From positions 1,178,001-1,242,000 of the forward strand of contig CM056878.1 of assembly GCA_029876055.1 (NCBI GenBank): DNA of 64,000 nucleotides. The letters are read 5' to 3'. Origin of the DNA: Madurella fahalii (Eukaryota > Ascomycota > Sordariomycetes > Sordariales). Each line of letters begins with the position of its first letter. Position 1 is the first letter of the stretch. A program made the translations under genes and the position numbers. The notes under the pieces were generated by a model. That model worked only from the letters and a program-made list of their open reading frames with translations. It did no database searches and was not told the DNA's origin. Shown one piece after another: positions 10,937-22,834 of this stretch.

Positions 10937-12077
10937 GCATGGCGTCAATGGGAGGTTTACGTCTGAAGCTTTGGGGTTATAGTTTGTATCATTGGGATGC
11001 CACGGTATCTATCTTGAATGAACTAGGTGATATTTATCTCAGAAGCCAAGTGGGATACTGGATTTGAGCGGGGTCGGCAAAGCTCAGCAACGGAAGATGC
11101 AACCGTGATATGATGGATCCAACATGCAGCGCTGCAACATTGCGCCGCAGAATCTGATTCCTAGGTCATTACTATAGCAGACTCGAGCCAATATCATCTG
11201 GGATAGCTTGTTCGCCTAGATATGCATCGTGCGGACGCATACCTCTGGGCAATTCGCAACCTTACACTGGCCTGATGTCGTCGAGGTGAACCCGGATAAA
11301 TCCGTAACCACAGGCGGGAAGTAGTTAGGGCAAGGAGGTAACAAGACTATCCTGCTTTAACGTACAGTTGCACTACCCAAATATACCGGGACGGGAGGAA
11401 GTGTTATGTCGAGCGACGGGAGAGTGATTCTTTCTCTAACACTAGTAACAGCGACGACCATCCCAAAAATGCCGAGAGTCAACAGCAACTCTAACATCGA
11501 CAACGGATTACGGAGCAGACGGCGCGGCCAGGTCGGCCAGGCGGCTCAGTTGCCTCTGCATGAGCGACGACTTTGGAATATGTGTGAGTAGGATAGAGAT
11601 CGATCGCAGATTGCTAGCCAACTAGGTCAAAACTGAGGGTGCTGCGAAGCATCATTGGCATAGAAGTGTTAGAACTAAGAAGTAGTGGTATGTTTTAGTG
11701 GATCCTTGGGGCCTATGATCTGGGGCTAGTGTAATAGGGTCCAGCGAGAACTGTGGTCCTGGCTGTAGAGCTGTCGGGCGCCTAAGTATGCGCCTCTTGC
11801 TCCGGAATGCTTATGACTAAGCTAGTTTTGCTGCTGAGACTGCGGCTAGTAGCCCCTAAGTGTTATTACCGACCCAATCAGCCTCGGATCTGGAGACGGA
11901 ATGAAGGACATGTTGGGATTCCGGCGAGATTCTGACGGGCTCATGATCGAGGACGGTCATGGTGACTCTTGCGCGAGCTTAGGGTGACTGAAGTTGGTAT
12001 CAAACCTTTACGGATCGGGCGATCAGGGGCAGAAGGGATGCAGTATAATGCGGGTGTTCAACGTCAGCGGTTCTATC
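10937..12077. other. Intergenic between DCP2 and the NLR, no gene recognised
   Basis: About 1.1 kb holds the converging 3' ends of DCP2 (plus) and the NLR (minus). I see no domain, transposon end or RNA gene. The only open frame of note (61 codons from 11406) has no recognisable content. Confidence 0.6.
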
Positions 12078-15000
12078 TCAATCCTCATCTATAGCGCCAT
12101 GGTGTTGTAGCATTTCCGCCACCATGACTTTGTTCCGGTCCAACATTTCCACCTTCTCCCGACTCAAGTCTCCGCTGTCTATATCATCTTGAGTGATGTC
12201 CATCTGCGAAGCCTGTAGAGCAGTCCTATAAGGTCGGTTTTCCAGTATGAGATCCACCTCTGCTCCAGCTTCTATCAACCTTTCCACACACAGTACCTCT
12301 CCCCAATAAGCAGCAGCCACAAGGGCGCTACCGTACTTCCCACCCTGAAGCAGCATATTGATATCCGCACCTTCCCGGACCAGGTGCTCAACTATCTCCG
12401 TCTCGCCCCCCGCAGCAGCAGCAGCAAGGGCGCTACCGTACCTCCCAACCTGAAGCACCATATTGACATCTGCGCCTTGTCGGACTAGGAACTCGATGAT
12501 CTCGACCTCCCCCCTGAATGCTGCTGCTATTAGGGCACTGCCGTAGTTTCCAACCTGAGCCGGCATATTTATATCTGCACCTTCCTGGACTAGGAACTTG
12601 ATGATCTCGTGCCGCCCCCAGAATGCTGCTGCTATTAGGGCACTGCCGTAGTATCCAACCTGAGCCGGCATATTTATATCTGCACCCTCCTGGACTAGGA
12701 ACTTGATGATCTCGTGCCGCCCCCAGAATGCTGCTGCTATTAGGGCACTGCCGTAGTTTCCAACCTGAGCCGGCATATTTATATCTGCACCCTCCCGGAC
12801 TAGGAACTCGATGATCTCGAGCTGCCCCCTGTGTGCTGCTGCTATTAGGGCACTGCCGTCGTTTCCAACCTGAGCCGGCATATTTATATCTGCACCCTCC
12901 TGGACTAGGAACTTGATGATCTCGATCTGCCCCCTGTCTGCTGCTGCTATTAGGGCACTGCCGTCGTTTCCAACCTGAGCCGGCATATTTATATCTGCAC
13001 CCTCCTGGACTAGGAACTTGATGATCTCGTGCCGCCCCCAGAATGCTGCTGCTATTAGGGCACTGCCGTAGTATCCAACCTGAGCCGGCATATTTATATC
13101 TGCACCCTCCCGGACTAGGAACTCGATGATCTCGATCTGCCCCCAGAATGCTGCTGCTATTAGGGCACTGCCGTAACGTCCAGTTCGAAGCGGCATGTTG
13201 ACTTGCATTCCCCGCCTGACTAGTTTCTCACAGATAGGTCGGGAACCTCCTCTAATAGTAAGGACCAAGAGGTTCTCACCATTGTTGTTCGTTTGCGACA
13301 AAGGGATTTCTGCGTCAGCCCACCAGTCTGATAGCAATGTATAAAGCGAGAAACGGCAGGCCAGAAGGACGCTAGCTTCTGTTGGAGATATGTTTCCCCT
13401 TTCGCCCACAGAACGGCAAGGGGAATTGGATAGCTTGTGCGTAAAGATTTTGTCCGAGAAAACGCGGTGATGCCATTGCCGGTATTGAAAACTGCTCTTC
13501 TCGAAAGATCCGAGAAAGTCTTTTAACAGGTTGGCTAACACGGGGTCCGGCTCTTGCCCCTCTAAGGCCTGTACGTGCATTATCCAGTAATGCTGGATAT
13601 ACATCTGAAGCGGGTGATGTGGGTCAAACAGGCCAGGCGTCTTGCTCAAGTCGCCGCCCGAAATGCCGCCCGTATTGTTACCGAGCCCGTCAGGCCCGTG
13701 GGTTTTCGGCTCCTCATATGACCCAGTGAGTATCTTGAGGCATACTTTGGCTGCGTGACAGTGCGCCTGCAGCCGGTCCCAGTGGTTCTGTTCGAAGTAT
13801 TCCACCACCGAGAGATGGGAGAACCTCCAAATTTTCCGCTGTGAGTCGAGGAGGAGCAGATTGTTGCAGAGATGAAGCAGCTGGGACTCCGTAATCTCAG
13901 AAGACAACTCGAAGGCGTCTGGATCCGATCCCAGCCGTACCGCGGATAAGAGCTCCTCGCTGTCCAGTGGGTAGCTAGCACACATCACCCACTTGAAAGC
14001 ACGGTCCGCGAGGGCCCTGTCGTGCTTATTTCGAACTCCGATCTTCCCGTATATCTCGTCGTAGGCGGCCGCAAGATCGGCTGGAAGCTTTCCTAGCCGA
14101 TCCCGTACAGCGGCCTCCGTCTCGAGCTCAAGTATCTGCTTGATTTGCAGATATACCCACTGAAACCTAGTCCATATTAGTCGATGTTCCTCACTATTCT
14201 CTCAATGCAACTTACATTCCATCACTGCGGTCGAGAAGGGCCTTAACAATCTCATCCCGCAACGACGGAGACATGTCTGCCCAGCCCTCGTGCTTGACAA
14301 TCTCCTCGTCAACAAATTTCCGTATGTCGTTTTCATTGTGTCCCGCTCGAATTTCGATGTTGGGCTTGTCGAGGAATCGGCTTCGGATATCCCGGTCCGG
14401 GCGGCTGGAGATCAAGATCCTGAGTGGCTTCTCGGATTTGGACAGCAGGAACTCTATCGTGTCCACCAGTTCGCGACGCGAGTCCGGGTCGCATTCATCC
14501 AACGCGTCAAGTACAAGCGTGGTGCTTTGGTAGAGATTTACCGACTCCAGCAACTGCTCTCGGCAGGCTCCGAAGCCGAGCTCCGATCCCTCGAGAGTCA
14601 TTTTATGCCATAGCTCTCGGAGCTTCTTGCGCATCTCTCGGGGGTGGCTAGCAGCGGTTGACAGTTGGCGGACATAGCTTCGAAGGACAGAAAGGGGTTT
14701 TCGACGTTCTTCCTCGTTCCGATTGCAGTAGAAGAATGCAAAGCCCTCTTGGTTCGGGGATCGTTCAAGCAGGCTCCGAATGTGGTCGATGACCTTGGAT
14801 GTGAGAAAGGTTTTACCAGCGCCAGCTGAAACTGTTAGCCGAGATATTTCAAGAGCAGAGTGAGTGAGCCGGAGATAGAATACTAACGAGAACCTTGAAG
14901 CCACAGGACCACCGACGAACTAGTGCGCTCCCATTCCTGGAATTTCTTGTGCCGCAACAACCACTCGCATGTACCGGCTGTTCGAGCCTCTTTCACCGTA

Positions 15001-15584
15001 TTGTGGTGCTTCCCGTATAGTATCGGCGATACCCATTCCAGAATCCTACGTCGCTCCTCGTTGTCTACCCGTTCAAAGTTGTCGAGAAGAAGTCGTCTGC
15101 TCGATGGAATATCAGCAACCAACCAGCCTCCTAGCAAAAATACTGCAACGTACGTCTGGTCGATGTTGAGGGCCACGGAAAGCGTATCTCGGAATTTGTT
15201 TTGGATCTGGATAATGTGGTCGACATCTCCGCTCTCAAACGGCCACTTCAGGTCGAGCAGCCCAAGGCGAGCCTTCAACTTGGTCCGTTTCCCCGTTCCC
15301 AGTTTCTTTACTAGTTTATTCTCCCAGTCACCAAGCTGCGATAAGCACTCTTGGAGCGTGTCGCAAAAGGCCTGCGATGTCTCGAGCCTTGCGCGGTTCG
15401 GGCCTTGGAGAAGTTTCTCTGTGTCTCCGAGAATGGTCTTCAGGCTGTCAAGCTCCCCAGACAGGCGCTCGATGTCGGATCTCGCATTTTTGACCGCCTT
15501 GCCGTATTGGTAGCAAAGCGTCACGATACGGTCTAGGAGTTGGACGACGGCGATAACGCTCGCAGCTGCCGAGAGCCCGTCCAT
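12078..15584 (-). CDS. NLR-type STAND protein: Helo-like N-terminus, NACHT, ankyrin repeats
   Basis: Four exons, 15154-15584, 14888-15096, 14216-14825 and 12078-14166, encode 1112 residues. The N-terminus (MDGLSAAASVIAVVQLLDRI) matches the fungal STAND N-terminal/Helo-like family. The NACHT NTPase has Walker A GSPGAGKT at about 212-219 (completed by splicing), Walker B LVLDALDEC at 317-325 and ILISSRPD at 350-357. A winged-helix-like region with HLSVVEYF follows, then about nine ankyrin repeats from about residue 745 onward. Six central repeats are almost identical at the DNA level. Fungal NLRs are known to mediate heterokaryon incompatibility and probably non-self recognition; a role for this one is inference. 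MDGLSA was chosen over an ATG 23 codons upstream because it fits the family start. The 57-nt first intron is in-frame and could be retained. Confidence 0.9.
12341..13285 (-). repeat. Phased 105-bp ankyrin repeat array, central six units near-identical
   Basis: The anchor CAACCTGAGC recurs at 12551, 12656, 12761, 12866, 12971 and 13076, exactly 105 bp (35 codons) apart. Diverged units continue the phase at 12446 and 12341 and at 13181. Within the central units the backbone GSALIAAA..G..EII.FLV.EGADINMPAQVG is fixed. Differences concentrate at the two residues after AAA (FW, DR, HR, FR), the three after the next Gly, and E/K and R/Q positions. Confidence 0.95.
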
Positions 15585-16245
15585 GGTCCCGACGGTGTGC
15601 CGCAGCAGAATCGCCGGGGATGAGGTCGGTAAGGAAACGGATGACTTTAGCAAATAGAGGGAGTTACTTCGGTCGACAATCCTAACAGGGTCCTCACAGA
15701 AGAGAACTGGCAGCGCAGTATTCTTGATGTCTAACGAGGCTGTGCCCCGCCTCGGGTATCACGTGGCTAAGGGACCATCAACTCATTCGCTTTATATTCC
15801 AGCTGAGGCTATTCAATCGACCCCGTTGTGAGTGCCGACATGTCGTACATATGCAGAAAGCGGGGCCGTCTTAACGGTGACTCCTCGTTAAAAGGGGCGA
15901 CCCCTATGAGCAAGCGAGATATCAGAGAAAACGTAGCACAACGCTCACCGTACGAATACAATGTCTAGACGACCCAAAGGCAACGGTCCGTGTAGTCTCT
16001 CTCTAATACCCCTCAATTATGTAGTAATACCCCCTTATACTGTAAGCATTCTGCCATAACATCGGGGTAGCGATAGCGTATCCGTAACGCCCGCCACAGG
16101 CAGAAATATGCCAGCTGCTTCTGTCTTACCGTCGTAGTCATAAGCACCGCGGACGCCGGGCTCTTCGTTATCGAGGCCAGATGCGGCCACCCCTCGCCCG
16201 AGTTTTCACCACCAGAACATCAGGCCAAGCCGCGACGTCAGCATC
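15585..16245. other. Intergenic: NLR promoter and 3' flank of the RRM gene
   Basis: No gene is supported in these 660 bases. There is no recognisable regulatory motif beyond general promoter-like AT steps near 16010-16050. Confidence 0.6.
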
Positions 16246-17818
16246 CTAGGCGGTGATTCCCACAGACTTCTTGGGCGTAAAGGCCGCCGTAATCTCATCC
16301 TCCTTCCCATCATCAAGGTTCAGTAGCTGGAAACGATTGGGCACCGCTGCTAACGTCTTCTTGGGCGGCGGAACCTCCTTCCGAAGTTTCGACGGCTGCG
16401 GCGGATATGGCTGGGCGCATTCGTCAATGTCGTAGTCGAGCTTCTTGTGTTTGTACCGCCTATTGGCCTCGTTAGTTTTGAGATCGGCTACCGACTTGAA
16501 GTGATGCATACAAGCGACTCTGCATGCATTGACGCGCGTAAATGGCATTGTGCACCGAGTTCAGACTGATGTAGCAGTTGCCGCCAATGAATTCCACCTT
16601 GACCACCACCAGGTTGTGGATATGGTCCAAATCCTCGCGGATAGTCTCCTCGGTATGTCGGCTATCATACCCCTGGATGACCAGGTTGCGGGTGGCACCC
16701 ATCGCGATCTTGCCCGCGACGTGTCCCGGTAAGACGAACTGGCGATCGTTCCACTTGACTTCGATCTGCTCACAAGTCAGGGACTACTGCGCGCAACACG
16801 GAAGGCTACCCACCCGCTTGTTCCTGATGTAAAGGTCATGGCGGCGGACGTGGTCGTGGAACTTTCTTGCATCGGCCGAGTGAAGAAATGAAACTGCAGC
16901 ACAACGTTCGTGGCTACGCAGGAACACGTCTAACAGCATACCGCCCCGCACCGCATTCGTGATATCGGCGTGCGTCGTGCCCTCGGCAAGGTTCGCAAGC
17001 TGGACGGTGCGAGTACATTGACGCTCGAACTGCTGCCGTTGAGCTTGGGGTTTGACGTGGTTTGCGCCAGGGGGGCCTTCGGCTGGCGAGTAGATCTCGC
17101 TCGTGGTATCCTCGTCGTCATTGCCGCCATCATCACCATCATCCGCACAGGTGGGTCGTTCGTGATACCGGCCGTGGAGGCTGCCGTGCGACGCTCCGTT
17201 CTGCCGGCTGGATGGTTGCGGTGTGGATGAGTAGAGGGGGGCACCCCCCTCGTCGGTCGGGTTGACATTGCGCTGCGGTGTCGACTCGCTATTCCCCGCC
17301 TGGATTGTATCGTCATCTTGACTGAGAAGCTGCCCTCCGTTAACCACCGCAACCATCGTGCCGTCCACCACGGGGCATGCAACATACATCCACCGTCTCC
17401 TCTCCTACACCGCCGCGGAGCAAATTACGCCTAAGGTTTCCTAGATCTTGTGTTAGCTGCAAGGAACACAGTCTAATGTGTGCGGGAGAAATACCATATC
17501 GCTTAGCAGTAGACATGAGGCTGTCATATTCGGCCCGCGAAATGACTATGGAAGACAGGCGTTCATTCGCTTCGGACGATTCGGTATTCTCGAAGATGGT
17601 TAGAACTTTGGGTCTGGGATTTTCAATGACGATTCCGGACGTACAAATCGGGCCCTGCGCATTGGGACGGTACAAGTCAGCTTCAGGCACCGGCGATTGC
17701 GGCAAATGAGGGCATGTAAGTGGTGTTCCTGGTCAAGTGCAGGGATAGCTCACCTCCGCACGAGTGTATCGAAATACTCGCGGTCAATGGTCACATTGGC
17801 GCCGCTTGGCGACGACAT
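16246..17818 (-). CDS. RRM RNA-binding protein, Nrd1/Mrn1-like
   Basis: Best model, six exons: 17754-17818, 17495-17613, 17388-17440, 16814-17329, 16512-16765 and 16246-16459, giving about 406 residues. It resembles the Nrd1/Mrn1 group of cytoplasmic mRNA-binding proteins. The N-terminus (GANVTIDREYFDTLVRR), the SRAEYDSLM...NLRRNLLRGGV block and EETVDLLSQDD are typical and emerge only after splicing. Two RRMs are visible. The first starts at RTVQLANLAEGTT and ends near VRRHDLYIRNKRI. The second starts at TRNLVIQGY and contains GNCYISLNSV; it is followed by the YKHKKLDYDIDECAQP tail. The exon 1-2 junction is uncertain: acceptor 17613 is the only phase-matching choice I found, and it discards an in-frame stretch (PVPEADLYRPN) that could be coding. 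The other junctions are well supported by phase. Confidence 0.75.
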
Positions 17819-19864
17819 GATGGCCACGCCCCCAGATAGAAAGCAGTGGAGAAGGCAAGTAGGAATTGGGTGAGACTACCCGTTGGCGAAGGGCTCGCCC
17901 GAAATAGTGGCCGCCGTCCCAGAGATAATAGCAGCGGTCGGCTGGGAAGGTATCACGGGAGATCGAGCTGCAGTGACCAGGGCCGCACTAACCCGCCTAT
18001 CACTGGGCCGCGATTGCACTATCCCCACGTGTGACACGCTGCAGCTGCGCGCATTGGCGGGCACCTGGAGCTACCTGGACTTCCTTACTGTGGTAGGCCG
18101 CTTTACCCAAACCCACCCTCATTATTGAGCCATGGGAACCAACAGCACTTTCGAACCAGGAACATGGGACTCCAATTTCCAAGACTCATCGCGAAGGTGG
18201 TCCGATGAAGAAGAAGACTTCGTCCCTGGCACCTGATTCAATACCGGGCAAAGCTAGGCCTGCTGACAGAGCCGGCTCATCTCGTTTCACCCGCCGGGCT
18301 TCAAAGCGTGGACTAATTGTGCCATCAGAGGCCAGGATGAGCAAGCTTGTCTCCATCCCAGTTTGCTGCGGGCAACTACCGAGATATCGGCATTCGTCAG
18401 AGACTGTTCAAACAGCCATCGCGTATTACTCGTCTGGGAGAGACGCTGCTGATTACCGAATGAGCAACAACGGGCCGCTGCCGTCACGGGACAACATCGC
18501 TGCCTCGCCTTGTAACGAACTGTCTCGCCGATCACTAATAAGGGTGCCGAGGAGACCATCAACCTGCGACATGCAACGCTGTCGATACAATCTGACGGTC
18601 GATGTAGAGGTTCAGGGGGATCCAACAATCAATCAATGAGACCTTCCTAGCTCAGCAACGTACCGCTTTTCCTTGTCAGCCAAAGGTTGAGATGACAGGA
18701 CGGTAAACAATTCAGCAACAGATGGCAGCAGCATGCCGCCTCTTTTTGCCAGCATTGCGTCAAGGGCACATGCCCGAGCCCCATCGTTGCAGGCAGCGGA
18801 TGGAACGAGCCACCGCGAGTGCGAAGTTGGAATGATGGATTTGCGGCAAAGGTTTCACGGCGGCGGAGATCTCCACGGGTTTCGGCCGGCGTTGGAAGGT
18901 CAACCGACGACACGCAGTCAGAGGGGCCGGAATGCTCTCCATTACAGCGCAAAAAAACATCCATGGTTTACCCAGCGCGGTAGGTAGTAGTGAGCCCCAC
19001 GCGGCCGGGCGATCATCTGGCAGTACGAAGCGTAGCAAGATGGAAAAAGGGAAACAGATCTTGATTTTTATGCCCTTGGGAAACAAAGCGTGAATTGCGC
19101 CGGGGTTCGCCGCTTGGTGCATTATTTTTAGCCGGCTCTCGAACACGAGAACACAATGCCTTCTTCCTTCAGTGGCCCCGCTTAATACGAATGCCGCCAG
19201 TTGCTGGCTTTGGGTGGGCAACGCGGTTTCCCGGCTCCTCACAGCGCCACCCGGACAGCAGAGGCTCGGGCTGAGCCAGGTACCCGCCCTGTTTCTGATT
19301 GGTTAAAGGGCTCCTGGCATCCGCCGATGGCCAAGCATTGCACTCGCTGCACGAATCCCGTCGAAAGCTGAGCTGTGGACTCTGGTGCATTCCAGGCCGT
19401 CTTCCGAACACCTGCTTTTCGGCTCCCGTCGTTTAGCCCTCGTCTTCCTGTTTCTTCAGCAACCACCTACACTCGCTTTCTTGTGTCCGATCGCTCGCTT
19501 CATTTGCTCAACTCCCCTGCAAATACCTGTCTTAGGTATTATCCCGATAGCATAGCCAACCTAGCCAAACCAGTCGGCTTCGTTCAGCGTTGGGTTTTTT
19601 GTCTCGACGCCGTTTCACGCGGGTCTTATTTACGGTCAGACCAGTAATAGGGGCTACGCCGCCAACCCCAGCGAGCTCCGTGGCACATCCCTCTATCCGC
19701 CGAAAAAGTGACGGACTACAGCAAACACGTTTTTCCGACAGTCGACTAAGCTAATTTTTCGGGGGATATTGGTGATCCGTGGGGGAAATTAAAATCCCAG
19801 GGCGTCATTCTCTTTGACTTCCCCTCCACGATTTTCCCCCCCAAAGAAACACCGGATAGCCGTC
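17819..19864. other. Intergenic, 2 kb, no gene recognised
   Basis: The stretch separates two divergent genes and must contain both promoters. Open frames of up to 160 codons on both strands overlap each other and show no domain or start context. Just before the DUF7137 gene (19800-19850) the sequence is pyrimidine-rich, like a leader. Confidence 0.6.
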
Positions 19865-20814
19865 ATGAAGGCCCCCGTATCCGCAGGCCATCTGGCCGTT
19901 GCACTTCTGTCATTGGCACCCGCAGTCTCTGGCCTGAGTTGGCCGGGGTGGCTTCCGGAACTTGACACACTAGTTGTCCGGCAGGAGGGCGATTCCGGTA
20001 CGGATGACCGTTTAATTACCTAGCTCCCGTCATAACTTTTAGACAACGTGCTAACATGCAGCACACGCTAGACTCGCCCTCGCCCACACCGACACCGACC
20101 GGCGGGACCGACAGCAATAATGAAGAAGACTCGGAGAGCAGCACGTCAGGGGGACGCATGACGCCCATCACAACGAACCTCAACACGGGCGGCATCACGC
20201 AGACGGGCACGGCGACCGGCCGCCCCACGGGCAACGCCACGCGCACCGACCCGCCGCGGCGCACCACGTTCAACCCGCAGGACCCGGCGGCGGGCGTCGT
20301 CATGGTGACGCCCGCCGTGACGGCCGGCTACCAGCTCTACAAGTTCGGCGACTTTGTGACGTGGGGGTGGAACTACACGAACCTGCAGGGCACGCCGACG
20401 GCCATCGACGTGCTCATCAGGAACAGCAACGTGCCGCAGCCGTGGACGCTGACGCAGAACATGTCGTTCGAGGAGGTGGGCAGCTACACGTGGGACACGA
20501 ACGAGTACACGCAGAGGCCCGAGGTGGTCCAGACGCCGCTGCTCACGGACCAGTACACGCTCATCATCCACGACTCGGACGGCGGGCCCAGCGACGCCCC
20601 CGAGCCCGGCTACCTCGCCCCCTTCTCCGGCTTCATCTTTGGCCTGTACGAGGGCCAGCCGTACGAGGATACCAACGATGGCTGGCAGTGCGCTTCGTGC
20701 AGCGGCGCCATGGGGGGCATGAACGATAGGGCTGTGGGCGCCGCCGTGGTGATGAGCGCTGTTACCGTGCTCAGCTTTACGTGGTTTGTGGCCGGCTTTG
20801 GAGCGTATCTCTGA
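19865..20814 (+). CDS. Secreted or cell-surface DUF7137 protein
   Basis: Two exons, 19865-19997 and 20072-20814, encode 291 residues of unknown function. An N-terminal signal peptide (APVSAGHLAVALLSLAPAVSG) is followed by a Ser/Thr/Pro-rich linker (DSPSPTPTPTGG) likely to be O-glycosylated. The conserved domain spans about residues 100-255 (YQLYKFGDFVTWGWNYTNL, TPTAIDVLI, EPGYLAPFSGFIFGLY, WQCASCSGAM). A C-terminal hydrophobic helix (AVVMSAVTVLSFTWFVAGF) anchors it in the membrane or serves as a GPI signal. The acceptor at 20071 is chosen because it keeps phase; a nearer CAG at 20060 would break the frame. The family name is from memory of fungal proteins. Confidence 0.85.
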
Positions 20815-21355
20815 TTTTGGTGACTATGAGAGTGATAGGAAATAAGGAGAAAGGGCGATGGGGGGGTGGAGGGGGGAGCGCCGGGTGACGAAATATTGTC
20901 TTGTAATGTTTTTTTCTAGGGCTCCGTCTGGTCTATTACGCTACCTAATGAGGCAGTGCAAAGAGTTGGGATGGGCGTTGGTTTCTCTTTTTCTAAAGAC
21001 ATAGTCATCATCAACACAGATTCTGAATCCATTGGTTCTGGTTTGGCAGAGGTCTGAAAAGGGGGTGTGAGAGAAGGTGATTAACTGTCGGTCGCATATT
21101 GTGGATTTCCTATACTTGAGAACATTTTGCATATAGGTATAGTAGGTAGCTTAACGAACCATATCTTGTTCATCTTATAATTGCGTGCCACATGGCCCGG
21201 GTCAATCATATTCTGTCGGCTATGACGGAACCTACCCGGAACTTGGTCATAAGGCGCCTACGAAATACATAGCCACAGCTCACTACCTTGTGAATTAGCA
21301 GTAACCTAGGGGCTAGTGTTGATGCATGTTCTAGTAGCCACGCCACGTCCTGGAG
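20815..21355. other. Intergenic between convergent genes
   Basis: These 540 bases hold the 3' ends of the DUF7137 gene (plus) and the CDK11-type kinase (minus). Nothing else is recognisable. Confidence 0.65.
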
Positions 21356-22834
21356 CTAGACCATCCTGAGTGAGAACCCCCCTCCCCTCTCCTCCCTCTC
21401 CCTCCCGGAAAATATCCCGCTAAAATCGACCGCCCCTAGCGTCGCCGCTTGCGCTCCCCGCGCGGGTGCGTTGGGCGTCTCTCGTCTCCTCCTCCTTTCC
21501 TGCCCCGCCTTGCTCGGGAAGGTGGGGAACATGGCCTCCTGTTTGGGCTTGGGATCCTGTTTGAAATACTCGTGCGCGAGCACCTCCCTCGCGCCGGGCC
21601 GCTTCTCCGGGTCTAGCGCGAGGAGGCCGTTGAGGAGGGAGACGCCGGCCACGGTGAGCAGGGGGAACTTGGCGCGGATGACAGACCCCGTCATGGCCGC
21701 GGACGCTTTGCTGGGGAGCCGCAACCCCCGGGCGTTGGGCAGCCTGCGGAACGAGGGCCAGGACTCCTCGGTGGGGACGCCGCACAGCTCAAAGATCTTG
21801 GTGAGCTCGTCGACCTCGTTGCGCCCCTGCAGGAGGGGCTCGCGCGTCAGCAGCTCGCCGAAGATGCACCCCATGCTCCACATGTCGATGGCCGAGGTGT
21901 AGCGGGTTGCGCCGAGGAGGAGCTCGGGCGCGCGGTACCAGAGGGTGACGACGAGTTGTGTCAGTTTGGGCGGGGGATCGCCCACGTAGCGGGCCATGCC
22001 AAAGTCGGCGATCTTGAGCTGGCCGCGGTTGTTGAGCAGGAGATTGGAGGTTTTGAGGTCGCGGTGGAGGATCCAGTTATCGTGGAGGTACGAGACCCCC
22101 GAGGCGAGCTGGAGAAGCAGCGTCTTGACTTCGGAGGCGAGGAAGGGCTCGGGCATGTCCTCGAGGATGGACTTGAGGTCGTGTTCAACGAATTCGAGGA
22201 CGAGGAAGATGCTGTGCCGAAAAAAGACAACGGGTCAGTGTACAAGGTATTTTGTGGAGGGTTGTTCAGCGAGGCAGCTGTACTTCTCAATCTTGCTCGT
22301 GTCCTCCCCGACGACCACTTCCTGCAACTTGACCACATTCCGGTGGTCGCAGTCCTTGAGGATCTGTATCTCCCGCAGGCCCGTGACTGGTAGGCCGCTG
22401 CGGTCCTTGGGATCTATCTTGAGTCTCTTCAGAGCCACCACTTTGCCCGTCGCGAGCTCGCGGGCCCGCGACACCCAGCCGTACGCGCCCTCCTCAATAT
22501 CGTTGAGTTTGTCATAATTCTCCACGCTGCGGCACCTGCCAAATGCGCCGCCATCAAAGCGCAGTAGCTTTAGCGCGCCAGCGAGCTGTAACGTCTCACG
22601 CTCCGGCGATATCCTCCGACGCTTCGTAGGGGGTCCGTTTGCGCTGTCGCCGTCCTGTTGAGTTTCTGCGGCGACTGCGGCGGCGGCGGCTTCCCGGGCT
22701 TGCTTCTCAGCTTCAAGCTTGCGCGCCTTTTCGGCTTTGAGGCGCTTCTTTTCCTCCTTCTCCTTCTTCAACTGCGCCTCGAGCGCCGCATCCGCCTCCT
22801 CGTCTGCCCAGCGGGACTTGGGTTTGCTCGCCAT
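21356..22834 (-). CDS. CDK11-type (PITSLRE-family) cyclin-dependent kinase
   Basis: Two exons, 22284-22834 and 21356-22211, encode 468 residues. It is a Ser/Thr kinase; relatives (CDK11, fission yeast Ppk23) act in transcription and RNA processing in the nucleus. The N-terminal 110 residues are a charged, Lys/Glu/Ala-rich probable coiled coil with a basic KRRR stretch. The kinase domain shows EEGAYGWV (Gly loop), VALKRLKI (Lys), PVTGLREI in place of PITSLRE, DNWILHRDLKTSNLLL (catalytic loop), DFGMAR and VTLWYRAPELLLG. The phrase DNWILHRDLKTSNLLL and EHDLK point to CDK11 rather than CDK1 or CDK10. The split Asn codon at the intron rebuilds NIFLVLEFVEHDL. The start MASKPKSRW is preferred to an upstream ATG at 23002, whose extension looks untranslated. 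Confidence 0.9.

Noticed and set aside
12341..13285. CRISPR-like regular repeats
   Set aside because: The 105-bp periodicity is coding ankyrin repeats in frame, without spacers, in a eukaryotic NLR gene.
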